DNA of 64,000 nucleotides from Schistocerca nitens (GCF_023898315.1 NC_064616.1:545095602-545159601); one strand, 5' to 3'. Positions 32,251 through 45,230 are shown, counted from the first letter of the stretch. Notes: generated from the sequence alone by a model not told the origin. Numbers and translations: made by a program.

Positions 32251-32699
32251 CACGTATTTTTCGTACAGTTGCAAGACTTCGACATTGATGTTATACTTCA
32301 TGATGTTGTTATGTTGTTAATGATCATAGAGATAATAATAATAGTAATAATAAGAAATGTAATAATAATCATACTCGGAATTTCAATAAGGAAAATTTAT
32401 TATTTTCATATTCATGCAACGTATGTAAGGAACAACAGACATTTCCACCAAAATGTCATTGTATACGACCATCTGTCCTCTTCCCATGTCACATTCTTTC
32501 CTTCTTACTGACTGCAGTTTGGACACAAGTAGGCGACGAGTGTTTTTCATACATGTTTATTACACAAAACAAGTGTCTTTTATTGTCATTGCTTGAAGGA
32601 CAGAACTAATTGCGACCGATGACCTCGCTGTTTGGTTCCCAACCCCAAACTAACCAACAGAACTTACAATGTTAAAGTTTAGCAGAATTTCTTGTTACT

Positions 32700-33704
32700 A
32701 CTGGTATAGCTACAACTGCCACTCCTCCAGGGTCTTGGGTGATCCTGCCCATTCTCGAAGAATCTTCTGGTCTTGGAAAACGCTCCCGTGATGCATTGTG
32801 CTATGCAACCTGTGACTTCCCAAGCTTCTCCAAAAATATTTTCTTTGCATCCATTTTCTTGCATTCCCGTTAGCGTCAATCGAAGTTCACAAGATATATG
32901 CATTATAAGCAGCTACCTCAAGAGAATTGTAGAAAATTGTCATGGGCCATCTATTGGTTTTTCGTTTGCATGTATATGTACCTGTTAGCCGACTGAGTGT
33001 GTCTACAGCCCCTTTGGTGAAATTATAATCTAAATTCATTTTTGGCTTCTTATTTCGCCACCATGGCGGAGAGAGCTCATTAGTACAACATTCTTATTTC
33101 TTCGAGAAATATAATTAACCACTGTAGTGTCATTTGTGTAGTAAAATGAAATGCTATGAACCTCCTTCCTGATGTTATTTTGTGCAAGCTCCGGTTTATT
33201 TTTCCGTATGTTTCTTAATATTGTTAGTTTATTTTTCTGGCCCAGCTGTCCCAAATTGTATGTCGTAGAAATATCGTCACATGTTACATTCTTACTTCGC
33301 AAATAAGATGTCAGGTCAGCAACTACTCTCATTCCACGATTTTTTTCTGGTGAAGCCCCAGTCTCCGTTCCTGTATTAATTTAGTCTTTCAGTATATACG
33401 AAGTTTTGCTGTCACACGGAGTCCATATCTTGATCCCTTATTTTGCCGGTTTGCTTGTGATGTACTGCTTGAGTGGACAGCGGCCTCTAAATGCTACCAG
33501 CTGCTCGTCGACGGTCACATTTTCTCCTGGGTTATACAGTTTAGGGAGGACTTCTAACCACTCCCCTCAGGTACTGCGAATTCCGACGGGTTTATCAGTA
33601 CATCGTCTTTCCCCTCTTGTGGATTTCTTATCAAATCGCAAGACTCGCGATGTGTTATAGAATGTTTCTAGCGACATACTGACTCTAAATAAGTTCGGCC
33701 CGGT
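32700..33704 (-). pseudogene. piggyBac-like transposase, truncated by the arm edge (left arm)
   Basis: Minus-strand frames read VDEQLVAFRGR, then MRVVADLTSYLRSK, FYTNDTTVVNYISR, and further on the AVDTLSRLTGTY and RWPMTIFYNSLEVAAYNA segments typical of piggyBac transposase C-terminal halves. The frame stops at 33704 where homology to the right arm ends, so the N-terminal domain is absent. Frame breaks occur at least once. Unlike the right copy there is no SINE between FYTN and DTTV: this is the empty site. Confidence 0.75.
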
Positions 33705-34080
33705 GCCCCTCTCTACCTCCCTCTAGCAACACCAATCTTCCTTTATTCCCTTCTCCCTCGTCTCCATACCCCTGGCAGGTCCTTCCAGTTAGTTCATCAT
33801 CGTCACTTCAGTGTTGTGTTTGGTGCTGTTCTCTAGTGACATCAAGAGCTCTAATTTTAACTGTGTGCTGGACTTGTGCATAGTGTTGTTTTCATTGTTG
33901 GTTATGTCCTCTGTCGCCCATAGCAACTATATGCTCCGGACGTTTTTCGCTTTGTGTTTCTTTAGTCGTCACACTGTGTGGTTTTTTGTGTACGCTTTTC
34001 AGATTTTTAACACCATTTTTACAGTCACCTCCCCATATGGGGGACTGAAATTCAATAAAGGAAAAAAAAAACCTGTCACA
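33705..34080 (+). mobile_element. Possible retroposon ending in an A-tail
   Basis: The segment begins at the inner edge of the left arm and ends CAATAAAGGAAAAAAAAAA near 34073, which resembles a polyadenylated transcript end. No coding frame is recognised and no target duplication was found. If it is a retroposed copy, its insertion or a rearrangement at 33704 defines this junction. Confidence 0.35.
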
Positions 34081-34099
34081 GTGGAAAGGGGACAAAGCA

Positions 34100-35470
34100 T
34101 ACAGAACTGAAATTCTTAGGTTTGTGCGGAATTCTGTATATAGTATTGAAAGTATAGAGCAGAGCTACAAACTGACTGAAAAATTATCGTTGTTTGAAAG
34201 ATCATTTTATAAAAAACACTCCAGTTACTGTCCCAAACGCAATGTGGCGAAGTTGGTCCATATTTCGATTATTTTGTGTTGAAAACTTCGCCTCCTTCTT
34301 ATTAGACACAAAGAACGCAACGCGTTTGTCTCAGTATCTTTCATAAAGGTCAACGATGATCTTTGAATTTGATTTGTTCCATCGAATATATCTTCACTGT
34401 AAAGATCAATTCAATACTATGTAACAACTCTATGGCTACAGAGGCTATTAACAACATTATTCAGCACACAGAGACCACGTTAAAGTTAATGCAAACTATT
34501 CTGCGAGTTCACAGTAAGTCTATAAGATTTTTCCATTACAGGTTGAATCTATAGCATTCGCAATAGTTCAATTACGGATATGAATACTAGTGACTTTCAC
34601 TCTTTTATGGCACTCAATTATTTTCACTATTCGACACTAGAGGTCTTGGGGAATTCATGGAGTACGTAATTACTGCAATTGACTCAAAAATACTTACTTA
34701 ATATCTCAGTAAAATAATTAAATGCAAATGACTTACACCAAAATTTTAGACAGTTCATTCCTCACATTTAGCGTAACTAATGATACCAGAGTTTCACAGC
34801 AATATTTTCAACGAGAGAACAGTTTTTCGTGTAGAAGCGATAGAGTCCGATGTATTATTAACTCACAATGGTAACCGTTTTCATTTTGGAAAATAGACCG
34901 TCACGCTGAACAGTATTCTCTTGTACGACCACTTGAAAGATTCTAACAGATTTATTGATGTCTCATACATCCACATACACTCTACAAGCTAGTTTACAGT
35001 GGTAGGCTCAGGATACATTGTACCACTGTTCATTCGCCTATTCAGAAAGGAGAAATAATGACTATCTGTATGCCTTTGTACTCATCCAAACCCTCTTGTC
35101 TTCTTCTCATGATACCCATGCGGGATACACGTTGGCTGCAATATAATGATCTCACAGTTCTTTAACGCAAATTCAGATTCTCGAAATTTGCCCACTTCCG
35201 TTTCTATTTAACCTTCGCCGTACAGTGAAACCAGTGAAACATACTGGGGTTCTCTTACTTAAATGTTCCTCGGACCACTCAGATAACTGAGAAGAAATAT
35301 CGTATCATCGTATTTTGGTTAGTAATCAATCTTTTTAATTATATTTCCAGAGTTGATGTATTCAACCTAGCATTATACAGAACAAGCCACGTCCTGTTGA
35401 ATTACGGATGCTCAAAAAGGACAAATTCGTAATGCACCATGAATTTGAGATTTTGTTGAAGTAAATGATG
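34100..35470. other. No recognisable gene
   Basis: AT-rich spacer DNA with only short unsupported frames. Nothing resembling a mobile-element protein, SINE or exon was noticed. Confidence 0.3.
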
Positions 35471-35474
35471 TGAA

Positions 35475-35488
35475 TGTGTGTGTATGCC

Positions 35489-35568
<80 letters not shown>
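35475..35568. repeat. Compound microsatellite (TG)n(AG)n
   Basis: About 15 TG units (35492-35522) pass directly into about 23 AG units (35522-35568), preceded by imperfect TG repeats. Frames over it (Cys-Val, Arg-Glu or Ser-Leu runs) are artefacts. Confidence 0.97.
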
Positions 35569-35569
<1 letters not shown>

Positions 35570-35570
<1 letters not shown>

Positions 35571-36760
35571 TCTTCACATACAAGTGTATTACGCTGGGAA
35601 TGGTCAAGCAGTCGGATTTTCACGTGCATTGCCTGTCTGACAGGTGTTTGAGCTCGCGAAGGTGGCTGCACAGCTCTGCAGAGCGTTGCTAGGGAAACAG
35701 AAGGGCCAAGGAGGTGTCTGGGAGCAGGCACCCAAAGAGACATCTCTTCATCTGCGCTGCTCCACCGATCATACTAGCGTTGGTCGAAACATACCTTCAC
35801 CCTCAGTGTTGCAGGAGCGAGAAATATTTTCCCATCCACATGGTTGGCAAACGTCAGAGGTGCTTGCAACTACTACAAAAACTTTTCTCTGACTCGAAGA
35901 GTTTTTTTCTTGTTTTCTTTTTCATTTTAACATTATGTTGATTGTTTCTCAGCTACACATCACAATCTTCGTATATACGTAAACAAAAAATTAGGTAACC
36001 TGTTAACCGAAGGCAGAGGAAGCTTAAAGAAGTCAATTTCATTGACATATTGGAAGTATCCAAACGAGCGGTATCTTTCAAAAAGTTTGTCTACTTCGTA
36101 ATGATTGCCATAGCAGTATTCTGTATTTGTATTCTATCCCGTTTAACTGTCTGTTCTTTTGTACGCGTAAATAAATTGCCTCTAAACTAAAGCACAAGCC
36201 AAGTTCTTCGAGAGAGGCCACTTTAGAAGCTACATTGTTACGAAGATGAGCAGTCCTGTAGAAAGCAGATTGTTCTAAACCTATATAAGTTCAGTAATCA
36301 GAATATAATTTTGTGTGTACTCCTTCCTTAAACCACACAATGCAACGTGTCCTCGTAATATTTTTTTTTTCTGTGAGTACTCAATTTAGAGAATCTACAC
36401 AAATTATAAAGATGGGTCTACGTTTGTTTGTATGTATGTATGTATGTGAGAATGAATATTCCACATCTCATCTTAACCACCTAACCTATTTCAACCAAAC
36501 TTAATGCAGACGTCCTTTACGGTCTTGAAAAAACTGCTGTGGGGGTAAGAATTACCCTGCATTAAAGGCATGGGGGTGGGGATGAGGAAGCAGTGTAGCA
36601 CACCACATAGGAATAGCTATACTTTGTTACGCAGAATTTCAGAGAAGGAGAGCACTTAGAGACGTGCAATAAACCATCACAAAATAACGAAAGGAAAAAA
36701 GTTTATTTTCTTACTACATTTCCGCTGTCCACGTAATAAAACTGCCACATGATTGGTAAC
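35570..36760. other. No gene; common-repeat fragment with TATG microsatellite
   Basis: Around 36425-36560 is a (TATG)n run followed by CCTATTTCAACCAAACTTAATG. This resembles a widespread arthropod repeat, but I cannot name its class. The remainder shows no recognisable element. Confidence 0.35.
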
Positions 36761-36779
36761 ATTTTAATTTATTATTCCT

Positions 36780-37045
36780 GTATTACTGTCCGCCTTTTCA
36801 GCTGAGTGCTTACGTGCTTGCCTCCGACGCAGCGGGCCCGCGTTTGACTGCATGCCGCGTTGAAGATTTTCTCCGGTCGTGCACTGCATTGGGTGTTGTG
36901 TTGCCCTCATCATCATTTCATCCTCGTCAGCGGCACGGGAGTTGCCCATTCTGGCGTCGACTGTAATAATACTGGCACTCGGTGCCCGAACTTCCTCGAA
37001 TGGAGCCCCCCGGCCGGCAATGACATGCGATCGTTTTATTTAACT
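36780..37045 (+). mobile_element. tRNA-derived SINE, third family (C)
   Basis: A diverged tRNA-like head (GAGTGCTTACGTGCTTGCC, then GGGCCCGCGTTTGACTGC as the B-box region) is followed by the characteristic body GAAGATTTTCTCCGG, TGGGTGTTGTGTTGCCC and TCATCATCATTTCATCC. It ends with CCCCGGCCGGCAATGACATG. I recognise the body from orthopteran SINEs (recognition only). No clean target duplication was seen. Confidence 0.65.
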
Positions 37046-37239
37046 TCATTTTCTTTAATACTGTCCGTATTTGTGAAGTATTTTGCAGTCAGGGATCACA
37101 CATACCACTGAATGCACCAGAAAAATTACATCATTGTTCAGAGTATATGTCTCTATGAACACTGAAAGCGTTGAAAACTACCGCACTACCTTTAAGTGAA
37201 TTACTTCGTTGATACAGCACTATTCAGTCATACACTTGT

Positions 37240-38300
37240 CTCAGCCCACTTTTTATTCAACCGTGAGCATTTTGAGCAAATTGATGGTGTTGACATGGGT
37301 AGTCCTCTCTCACCTCTGGTCTGAAACATTTTTATGGAAGGCTTTGAGGAGAGGGCGCTTAATGCGGCAGAATTTAACCAAAATCCTTCGTGCGATATGT
37401 GGATGATATTCTGTAGTGTGTCCTCGCGCTGAAGATGAACTGTCAAGCATTTTGGAATATTTGGATGTTATCCACGAGAATATCAAATTTACGATGGGAG
37501 TGGAGAAGGGCGGCTGTTTGCGATTTCCGGACGTCTTGGTCAGTCGAAAAGTGGATCTATCATTGAGACATTCCGTTTACCGTAAGTCCATACATTCAGA
37601 CCTGTATTATCAGGCGTCGAGCTGCCACCACCCATCACAAGCTATGGGCGTTCTTCGAAAGTTAGTGCACAGGGTACATGTTGTGTATGAAGAACACAGT
37701 TTTGGAAAGGAGATGGGACCCCTAAAATCAGTGCTGAATGATAATGGATATTCTTCATATCAGTTTAGCACAGGTTTAAGCAAGAAGAAACGTGACCACC
37801 TGCAGGATCAAGAGGAGGATTGATTCAAGTCCAGGGGGTTCCTCTCGTACTTCAGCAATGCTTCGTCGAAATTAGGCAGAATCTTAAGGAAACATCATGT
37901 CAAAGTAATCTCCCTCCCAATTATATAGACGTGTTCTCTTCCCACTTTGACAAAGTACGATTTGGGATTGCGGACGGGTGGAATGTAAAGAATATTTTGC
38001 CAATGTGGCAATGCCTACATTGGTCAGACAACGCGCACAGTGCGTGGCCGCCACACTAGCCCTTCGCAGGCACGTAATTCAGCCATAGCCGAGCATTGTG
38101 ATTCCACAGGACATTCCATGGATTAATCTGCAATGGAAATCTTGGCCTCGACGAAATCCGTGTAGGATTCATTAATTAAAGAATCGATGGAAATGCGTTT
38201 AGCAAAAGCTCTTATTAATCGTGATGGCGGCATTCACTTTCATTAGCAAGGGAACCGGTGATTTCTTTAACTTATCCAGATAAAAAAATATGACCAGTGA
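37240..38300 (+). pseudogene. Second Penelope-like element, RT and GIY-YIG relic
   Basis: Frames in order: QIDGVDMGSPLSPLV followed by a stop, NIFMEGFEERAL, RYVDDIL followed by a stop, then the open 135-residue frame 37416-37823 with LRFPDVLVSRK and HSVYRKSIHSDLYYQA. Finally come GIY-YIG remnants CQCGNAYIGQTTRTVRGRH (about 38008-38065) and AIAEHCDSTGH. Both the catalytic YVDD and the nuclease motif can be read, but in different frames with stops. It is older than the copy at 2.1-3.2 kb. The hammerhead-like tail follows at 38531. Confidence 0.85.
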
Positions 38301-38530
38301 TACGTCTGTCTGCAGTTAATGTAATTAATTTTGACATCTGAATTTCTACATCGCGAGTGCGCATTCCGACAAAGAGCGTGCATGTAGCATCATCATTACG
38401 CATGCGCCTGCCCGCCAATTTCGGAAAGAGCGATAGGGGTCAGTCACGTAGCGTCTGCCTTGGCGCATGCGTCTCCGCATCAGTTTTTGGTATAAGGTTA
38501 TTGAGGTGAACTAGCAATCTCCAGTGCAAA

Positions 38531-38585
38531 ACACTCACCTGAAGAGCGTTGAATGGCTCTCAGCCGAAATATATCGTGGCACGAA
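38531..38585 (+). ncRNA. Hammerhead-ribozyme-like motif, second Penelope-like element
   Basis: CAC-CTGAAGA (38536-38545), a region able to form AGAGC/GCTCT, GAAA at 38566-38569, and GTG at 38576-38578 facing the CAC. It has the same order and spacing as the motif at 3262-3320. Stem II is weaker and overlaps the core, so this copy is probably decayed. Confidence 0.35.
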
Positions 38586-38599
38586 GTTTACGTTATCCG

Positions 38600-39890
38600 G
38601 CTACAGTCAGGAATCATACTGAAATGCCTTACACGCCAGCAGTATTTCAAAAATCGCCGAGTACACTACAACTATTTAGTCAAATTGAAACTTTATGAAC
38701 CGTCACTCAATTATCAATACTCTTTTATCGCATAGTTACCGTTTACTCTTTTATTCCCTCAAGTGAAACCTTTCTTGGTTGCTAGATGTTTTTATCTCAA
38801 GGACATTTCTCAAAACCTTAACCACAACGCAGACAATTATTACGTTCCATTAAATATTTTCCTTTGCTGCTTACAATCGTAATTGAATACTCAGTTTTTA
38901 ATTGTTCTTTTTGATGTGTAATACTGACTTTGAAACTTACAGCTTTAAGCATTTTCAATGCAAATACTTATAGAAATAGATCTTAGACTGTTCCACATAT
39001 ATAGAACATAGAATGTCGAAGAATATTCTTGTGAAATTCACCTAAACCGTGACGAGCTTCAAAGGAATGTAATGTTTTGTGGGAGTCTGAAAACCTCACG
39101 TCTACAAGGCTCACAAACAAGAAATAACTCTTATGGATAATCAGCGGATCGATTCTTTAATTGACACCACACTCTTTTTAAGTGTGTTCTATATTTGTGC
39201 GGTCATTTTTTACTTCTCGTCTAAAAACGATACTGATCTTGCAGATGTTGTGTCTTGCTTGCGGAAGTAGTATTTGCAACTTGTCACCATCACAAGCTGT
39301 TGCAATTGGGAACGAATGCAGCTCACAATAATCACATACGAAGATCGTGCCGACAATAATCTTCAATGCATAGTGTTCAGAAATGTGCTGAACATTCATT
39401 GGATGTAAGAGAGTACGTCATCTCAAAAGGCAACCTCCATATTTGACGATGAATTTGACTGTAATGAAGAAAACTAAAATTTTCTTGTGTTTCAGAAGAG
39501 AAGGTATCTTGTCCGGAAAAGAAACGCATGTAGACACATGAATATTGCTGATGCCGCCTTGTAGTGAATTACAGAGATGTTATACTCGTTGTGGTTTAAC
39601 GCCCCATGTTGGGTAACCCAGTGGTAATGTGTACACATTTGATTATTTAACTTTATGAGTAAAATTACGTATAATATTTACGCTGCTAACTTCACACTTC
39701 AACTAAGAGTTACTGTATGGTGAGCAGCTGCAATATCATACACATCTCTTTCCAGTCTCCTCGGGTTTGCTACCGGCCCCTAAGATCAAAACGTTGATGT
39801 TGGAATCCGGCAGCAAACCGAAGACACTACCAAGATCTATTAATCTGGGAAAATCTATAAAGACACTTGTGAATGGCTATAGTGATGTGA
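38600..39890. other. No recognisable gene
   Basis: Spacer DNA with short frames only; no element signature seen. Confidence 0.3.
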
Positions 39891-39897
39891 ACTCTGC

Positions 39898-41120
39898 GTC
39901 CTACATAGTCCATCAACTGAGAGTGAAAACGTAACATGCACATAAAAGAACGCGTGGTGCGTCCATAATGTCAGGCTTATTATTCACCCAAGCGACTCAA
40001 AGACTAGGCACCAAGCACAGATGTGAGAATCGGGTAGTCAATAAGCTTTCTATGAGAAAACAGACACATGTGACTGAGGAAAGCTACAGAAATTAACACA
40101 AAGTGGAAGGTAACTCGATTTCCGTAACTCAGTTCCCTGAATGCCAGAAGCAGAGGCTCAAAAAGAGCACAACGTTGATACACATTGACTGTACTAGCTC
40201 AGAAAAGCTCATATTCAAGTCAGTTTTCCTAGTTTTGTATTGTCTGCTGGAACGTGATGCTTTATGGAATTTCATGCAGCTGTAATTTCATTGTCGATGA
40301 ATGCTTCTTTGTGGTAGCAATGTGCTTGCTCGACTATCTCTGCAATTAGAATTAGCTCGGCTAATAGGTGGTGTGCGTCTCATGTGCGCACCTAATTAAA
40401 CATTTGCTCTGCCTTGGCGAGAGCCAAAACTCCGATTTTCTGCTTAGTCTCAGAGTATGCAAGTGATGGTTGCGCAGTTTTATGACACGGATGGCAAAAA
40501 ACAGAAACTATAATGAAGTGTATGTAAACAGTTGTAGTTAGATTGGTAGCAATAGAAGCTGGTTAGCTGTTTGAAGTACTAAATTTAGAATTACGAATAT
40601 TTTTGTGATGATATTTATTAGGTGTCATTCACCACAAAATCGGTCATCCTTTTTTAATATTCTCTTAATTAAATAAATAAGAACTAAAAATTATTTTACG
40701 CTTCTACATTTCTTTCCTTCTTTTCTTCTTTTTCCTTTTTAGCCCCTTATTGATTTCTTATTTTCTTTAGATACAGCTTACAGAAACAAATAATATTGAC
40801 CCAAGGTCAATATTATTTACACGTGGACTGCTAAAAGTATCTATACGTCTTTAAAAGTTATGGACAAGATCATAAACCACTGAAAACGACCTCACTAAAA
40901 TCAGTTATATTTAGGTCAAATCTTTAACTCAACGCCTGCTGCACGTGTTCTGTAGCATCATCTTTTGAACAAGCAAACAGGATGCTACCCACGGACAATA
41001 ACATCAACATGGTTCATCCTTTGAGAGTGAATATACAACGTGCAAATAAAAGAACACACGATGCGTCCATAATGTAAGGCTTATTATTCACCAAAGCGAC
41101 TCAAAGACTAGGCACCAAGT
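39898..41120. repeat. Pair of direct repeats of about 118 bp, 1.1 kb apart
   Basis: 39898-40017 and 41001-41120 match at about 84 %, sharing CATAAAAGAAC/AATAAAAGAAC, GCGTCCATAATGT, GGCTTATTATTCACC and GCGACTCAAAGACTAGGCACC. The DNA between them has no recognisable protein. They may be LTR remnants or the edges of a segmental duplication. Confidence 0.65.
40788..40818. other. Perfect 14 bp hairpin
   Basis: AAATAATATTGACC, loop CAA, GGTCAATATTATTT. Both arms match without error. No run of T or other terminator-like context; function unknown. Confidence 0.6.
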
Positions 41121-43000
41121 AATAACGTAGAACCCTTTATTTCACCATTAAATAACTTAAACAACAGCGCTGTCCATCCTTTATGATAATATGTGCATTT
41201 CTGATTGAAGCAGTCCGTCTCTTCTATGACTACCAGCTGCCTTTCATTCTCTGCTCTTTTGGGTCGCTCTGGCTACTTCAACCTCCGACGGAGGCGTTGC
41301 TTACTTACTGTACATCTACAACAATGGTTTGCTAACAAACAGCAATACGAAGTGGTCATACAACACAGAAACACACTCTGTAAAAAATTAATCAAAATTG
41401 TAATACGTAATAAGGGAAGAGGAACAGAGAAACCATGGTGCGCAAATAAAAAATATTTCAGCGCACTACAACCAACAGACACACTTCGTTTTGTCTGCGT
41501 CCTACGAAATCAACAAATTTTCACTAAACAGTTTCCAAGCCCATATTATTCTCGGTCAGCTACAGTAAAATTGGACTGCTGGCGTTTCCGAACACGACAA
41601 GCCAAAGTATTGCTTCCCGAATTCAGCATGCTAGCTTACATCCCAAAGATGTTCGGGCTCACATGCTGTGCCCCCTCATCTAAATGTCTTCGCTCAAACT
41701 TGCGTAGGGGTTGAACCGCTCGAGTCACATTACATGCAGTAAATTAGACACTTGTCACCCTTTGGTTAAATTGTCTGGCTGATGGCAAATTGGCGAAATA
41801 CAAAGATAATACAATATATAACAACCGTAATAATAATATCGGGAGCTAAATTATGACCCATAAATGATGTAGGCCACTCAGTTGCGATTTGAGTAGAATG
41901 GTGTTGATTCAGAAAGCAAACTAATAGCGAAAATCGTCGTACTTAGAGTTACTGTTACACTCGAGCCCATATCCATTTGACAGAATTTGATTATTCGCAA
42001 TCTCATCGAGAAACATAAGTCCGATACTCAACCTCGTCACTTACAGTAAAAGTTAGAGTTCACACCGCTCAGAGACTAAGTCCCGCCATAACACACAACG
42101 CGAAATTTTCGAAGTCGTTTTACTACCTAGCTGCATGAAGACCGACTGTCCGCTCTCGCGTCTCAATCCGAAATGTCCCCTTGTTGTCTCCAGCATAACA
42201 GTCCGCTTTTGCGTCTGCACCAGCACTGTCCCCCCCCCCCCCCCCCCCAAACGGTCGCATTTCCCGCGCGCCGCGAATATCCTCGCTCAACTGACCAGAG
42301 CAGTTCCTTTTCCTGAAGTTGTCCATCTGATTGGCTACAACTTATTCTACATTATTTTACATTTTAACATATTTCAATAATCAAACCTTGACCACTGTCA
42401 CGTTCTAAATAAAGTAACAATAATATCCATTACATAATAAACGTCAAATTCTTTAACATAAAACCAATACAATTTCCTTCTTAACTATGAATTTCACGGC
42501 CAGAAGCCTTGCACCAACGTGCTTTTTGATAAATAAATTAGCAACAAAAGTAAGTATTATGCACTAAACATTACAACAAATATTCTGTAACCTAATGATT
42601 CAATAAGGTGTAATGCTGTCATCGTTCAGTGTGTTTTATGTGGACCAAATGATGATCTGATGCTTAACTGAAAATAGTGATAATTTAAATTTATTGTATC
42701 TTTTAAGCAAATAAAGTTACAGAGTTGATATTTAGAACATTTGTCTATTTAATTATGTGCTTCTACATGAAATGTCGATCGTTGAGATCGACTAAAGCGT
42801 TCAGATTTTAGCATTCAGGTCTTTGTTACAAAACTTGTGAATTTCACTTTAACAGTAAATTCTAAACTGTTATAGATATGATCAATATTCAAGTTTAATT
42901 GGGATCACATTAAAAATTTGTGGAGGATGCAACTTTCAATTACTGTGGCTTCATTCCCTGCACTACTACAGAATTACATAGTTTTCATAAATGTTTCCCT
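41120..43000. other. Unassigned spacer DNA with a C19 tract
   Basis: The longest frame (41205-41714, 169 residues, basic) matches nothing I know. A run of 19 C occurs at 42230-42248 next to a GC-rich segment. The composition change around 41900-42330 would fit an LTR or untranslated leader, but no termini were found. Confidence 0.35.
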
Positions 43001-45230
43001 TTCTGGGCAATCTTATGTCCGCCATAATTAACACTGCTGCGTCTCCTTGGCCACAAACGCCTTCTACTCGGTTTCCCTATGACGTAGGTTCTCATCTGTC
43101 CCACTTGAACACTACAGTGCTTAATCCTCAATAGACAATAGACGCCTGTGAGTTTCCCCATCTCTTGGAGGACCTGCGCTCTTTGTGGCACGCAGTTCTG
43201 GATGACAAGGTTCGTTTCACAATTCCTGAAGGCTGACTCTTTCGGCCATATACTTAAATGAGAGTGAAATGCTCGTTAACTCACAAGCATAAGCGGACTT
43301 GTGTTGCTGGACATAGGACGTTTGTCAAATATTAGTTTATGGAGAGAATGTCCATGCATTGTCTATGAAGTTTGGAGCTTGCTGTTTATTCTTTGAAGTT
43401 TATAGCGATACATTTGTGTTCCAGTCGTGGTAAGAGAGAAGCCTTAAGCTGCAGCTGTAGCTACTTTGAATGTAGGTATCAATTTAGTTGTTCTCTCATT
43501 TGCTTTTATGAGATAATAAACAGTAACCCTGTGTTGACTAGTGTTGATTAAATTTTTGAACATTTGATATTTTGCGAGCGCTAGTGTTACGTGAGCTGAC
43601 CAGTTTAGTGGTCTAGTCTCAGGTAAGCGCAGCACTAAGTTTGTGTACAGGGATGAATTTAGTCGTTTTATTAGGTCCAACAATGAAATGAATTTTAGAT
43701 GCTTAATTTCTGTCTGTGAAATATTGCTTCCTTTTCTCTGCTTGTTTGCGTGTTTAGGATTGTTAGTGTAGCGTTATCAGACTTTGCAGTGAAGTATCAC
43801 GCTACCAAAAAATTTCGGGAGCGAGACCTATTAATTATGTCAGTGCAAAATGTCACTATTGCACGAGTCCATGACGAGTGAGTGAGCAACAGTTCGTAGA
43901 TTGTGTGGCGACTACTTCGATTAGAAGCGTATTTCTTCAGCAGTCTAACACAGTTACAGATGGATAAGGACTGCGTCTTTTACCTGTGGATCCATGACGA
44001 ATTTTCAGTCGTCTGGAGACTAGAGGAAGCTGCGTTTGCTACGGTCGACAGACTTCAGGATGTTATCATGGGCTACCATGGCGCTGAAGCATCTTCGGTG
44101 AAAGCTGTTGCCACTTGTGCTAACTATAGTGTTGCTTGGGCCTTCGAAGTTGCAGACTCTTCCGATAGGTCGGACATGGGAGATTCACACTCACCTGGTA
44201 GTGAATCGTGAAGGGCCGGGGTCGCGAATCTCTTAGAAGGAGGCGAAGGAGGGATAGAGGGTACTGGTTGCAGGACAGCCAATTTACATACAAAAACCTT
44301 ATTATAGTTCTTTCCTGTTGTCTGGAAATGTGCGAAGTGTAGTTTGTTGGGCACTGTGAGCTCCAACGTTGGGGTGGGTGGGTGATGTAGTCCTGCCGGG
44401 GCATAGGAACCAGATTGGAAGGAAGGTCACTCTCCCCATGCTAGCCGAGAGGTCTCTGTCAAGATGTGGATCACGCTTTGCCGGTGTCAGTGGAGCGCAA
44501 TGAGTGTAGTCGGCTACAAATAGAGGCTCATACTGTCAGAAATGACCACTGTCACACGATTCAGAGGCCATCCTCAGTTCCTACAGGTAAATGCCTGAAG
44601 TGGTGAAGTCAGATAGCCTCACATGTGGTTTGGAAGCTTAGCTAGAGCTTTGTAGCACCTTTTTAAGAAGAAATCGCGATCCTCTGATATGAAGTCGAGA
44701 GGAGGGTTTAAATAAAAGGCTCAGACGACTATGTGACGACTTTCGATACGGAGCTTTCGACCTTGACTGTTTTGAGCGAAGAATCGCTGTACTCTCTTTA
44801 ACTAGCCATGTGTGTGCTGCAGACAGGAAGCAGCTAATAGGGTATCAGAGTGCTCATATGTCTCATTTTACGAAGAGGAAACACTCCATAAGCCCGATAA
44901 AAGTAGCATAACGTTCCTCACAAAGGAGAGTGGCTTCCTCTTACATTACAGAGCGTAAAAATGGTCAATACAGACTGAAGACAGAAAATGGTGCAGTATT
45001 AGTTAAGTGCTGGAGCGTCCACGGGAAGCTACCTGAAAGAGTCACATTTATAAATAACAATGACGCCCACTTAGCACTTAGAACATAAAGCTGACTAAAG
45101 CACGGAATGGCTAGAAACAACATGTACAGTTACGATTGGACTATACATCGCAAAAACATGCAGAAATGCGGTGGTGGAGTCTTGTTTTCGGCTATAACTA
45201 TGATAGCAATATGTTGTGAAGTTTTAACAC
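43000..45230. other. Unassigned spacer DNA; one acidic open frame
   Basis: At 43960-44211 an ATG-initiated frame of 83 codons (start MDKDCVFYLW, end SHSPGSES) has ordinary codon texture but no recognisable motif, splice partner or transposon context. I would not call it a gene. The rest holds nothing identifiable. Confidence 0.3.

Larger units (their letters stand above)
24134..33704 (+). repeat. Left arm of a 10 kb-class inverted repeat
   Basis: The reverse complement of 53879-63794 matches this interval end to end. Sampled 100-400 bp stretches show 0 to about 3.5 % mismatch, with a few higher spots. The outer edge is at ATGGATAAAAGCACATC (24134), 67 bp upstream of exon 3. The inner edge is at AACTTATTTAGAG...CCCGGT (33704), inside a piggyBac transposase frame. 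The arms are of unequal length because the right arm has an extra SINE (257 bp with duplication), a 60 bp indel and small indels. Confidence 0.93.

Noticed and set aside
35402..35743. Frames with Ser-Leu, Thr-His, Cys-Val or Arg-Glu runs
   Set aside because: Products of the compound TG/AG microsatellite.
43960..44211. Acidic 83-codon frame as a host gene
   Set aside because: No splice sites, homology or second copy to support it; reported only as unassigned DNA.
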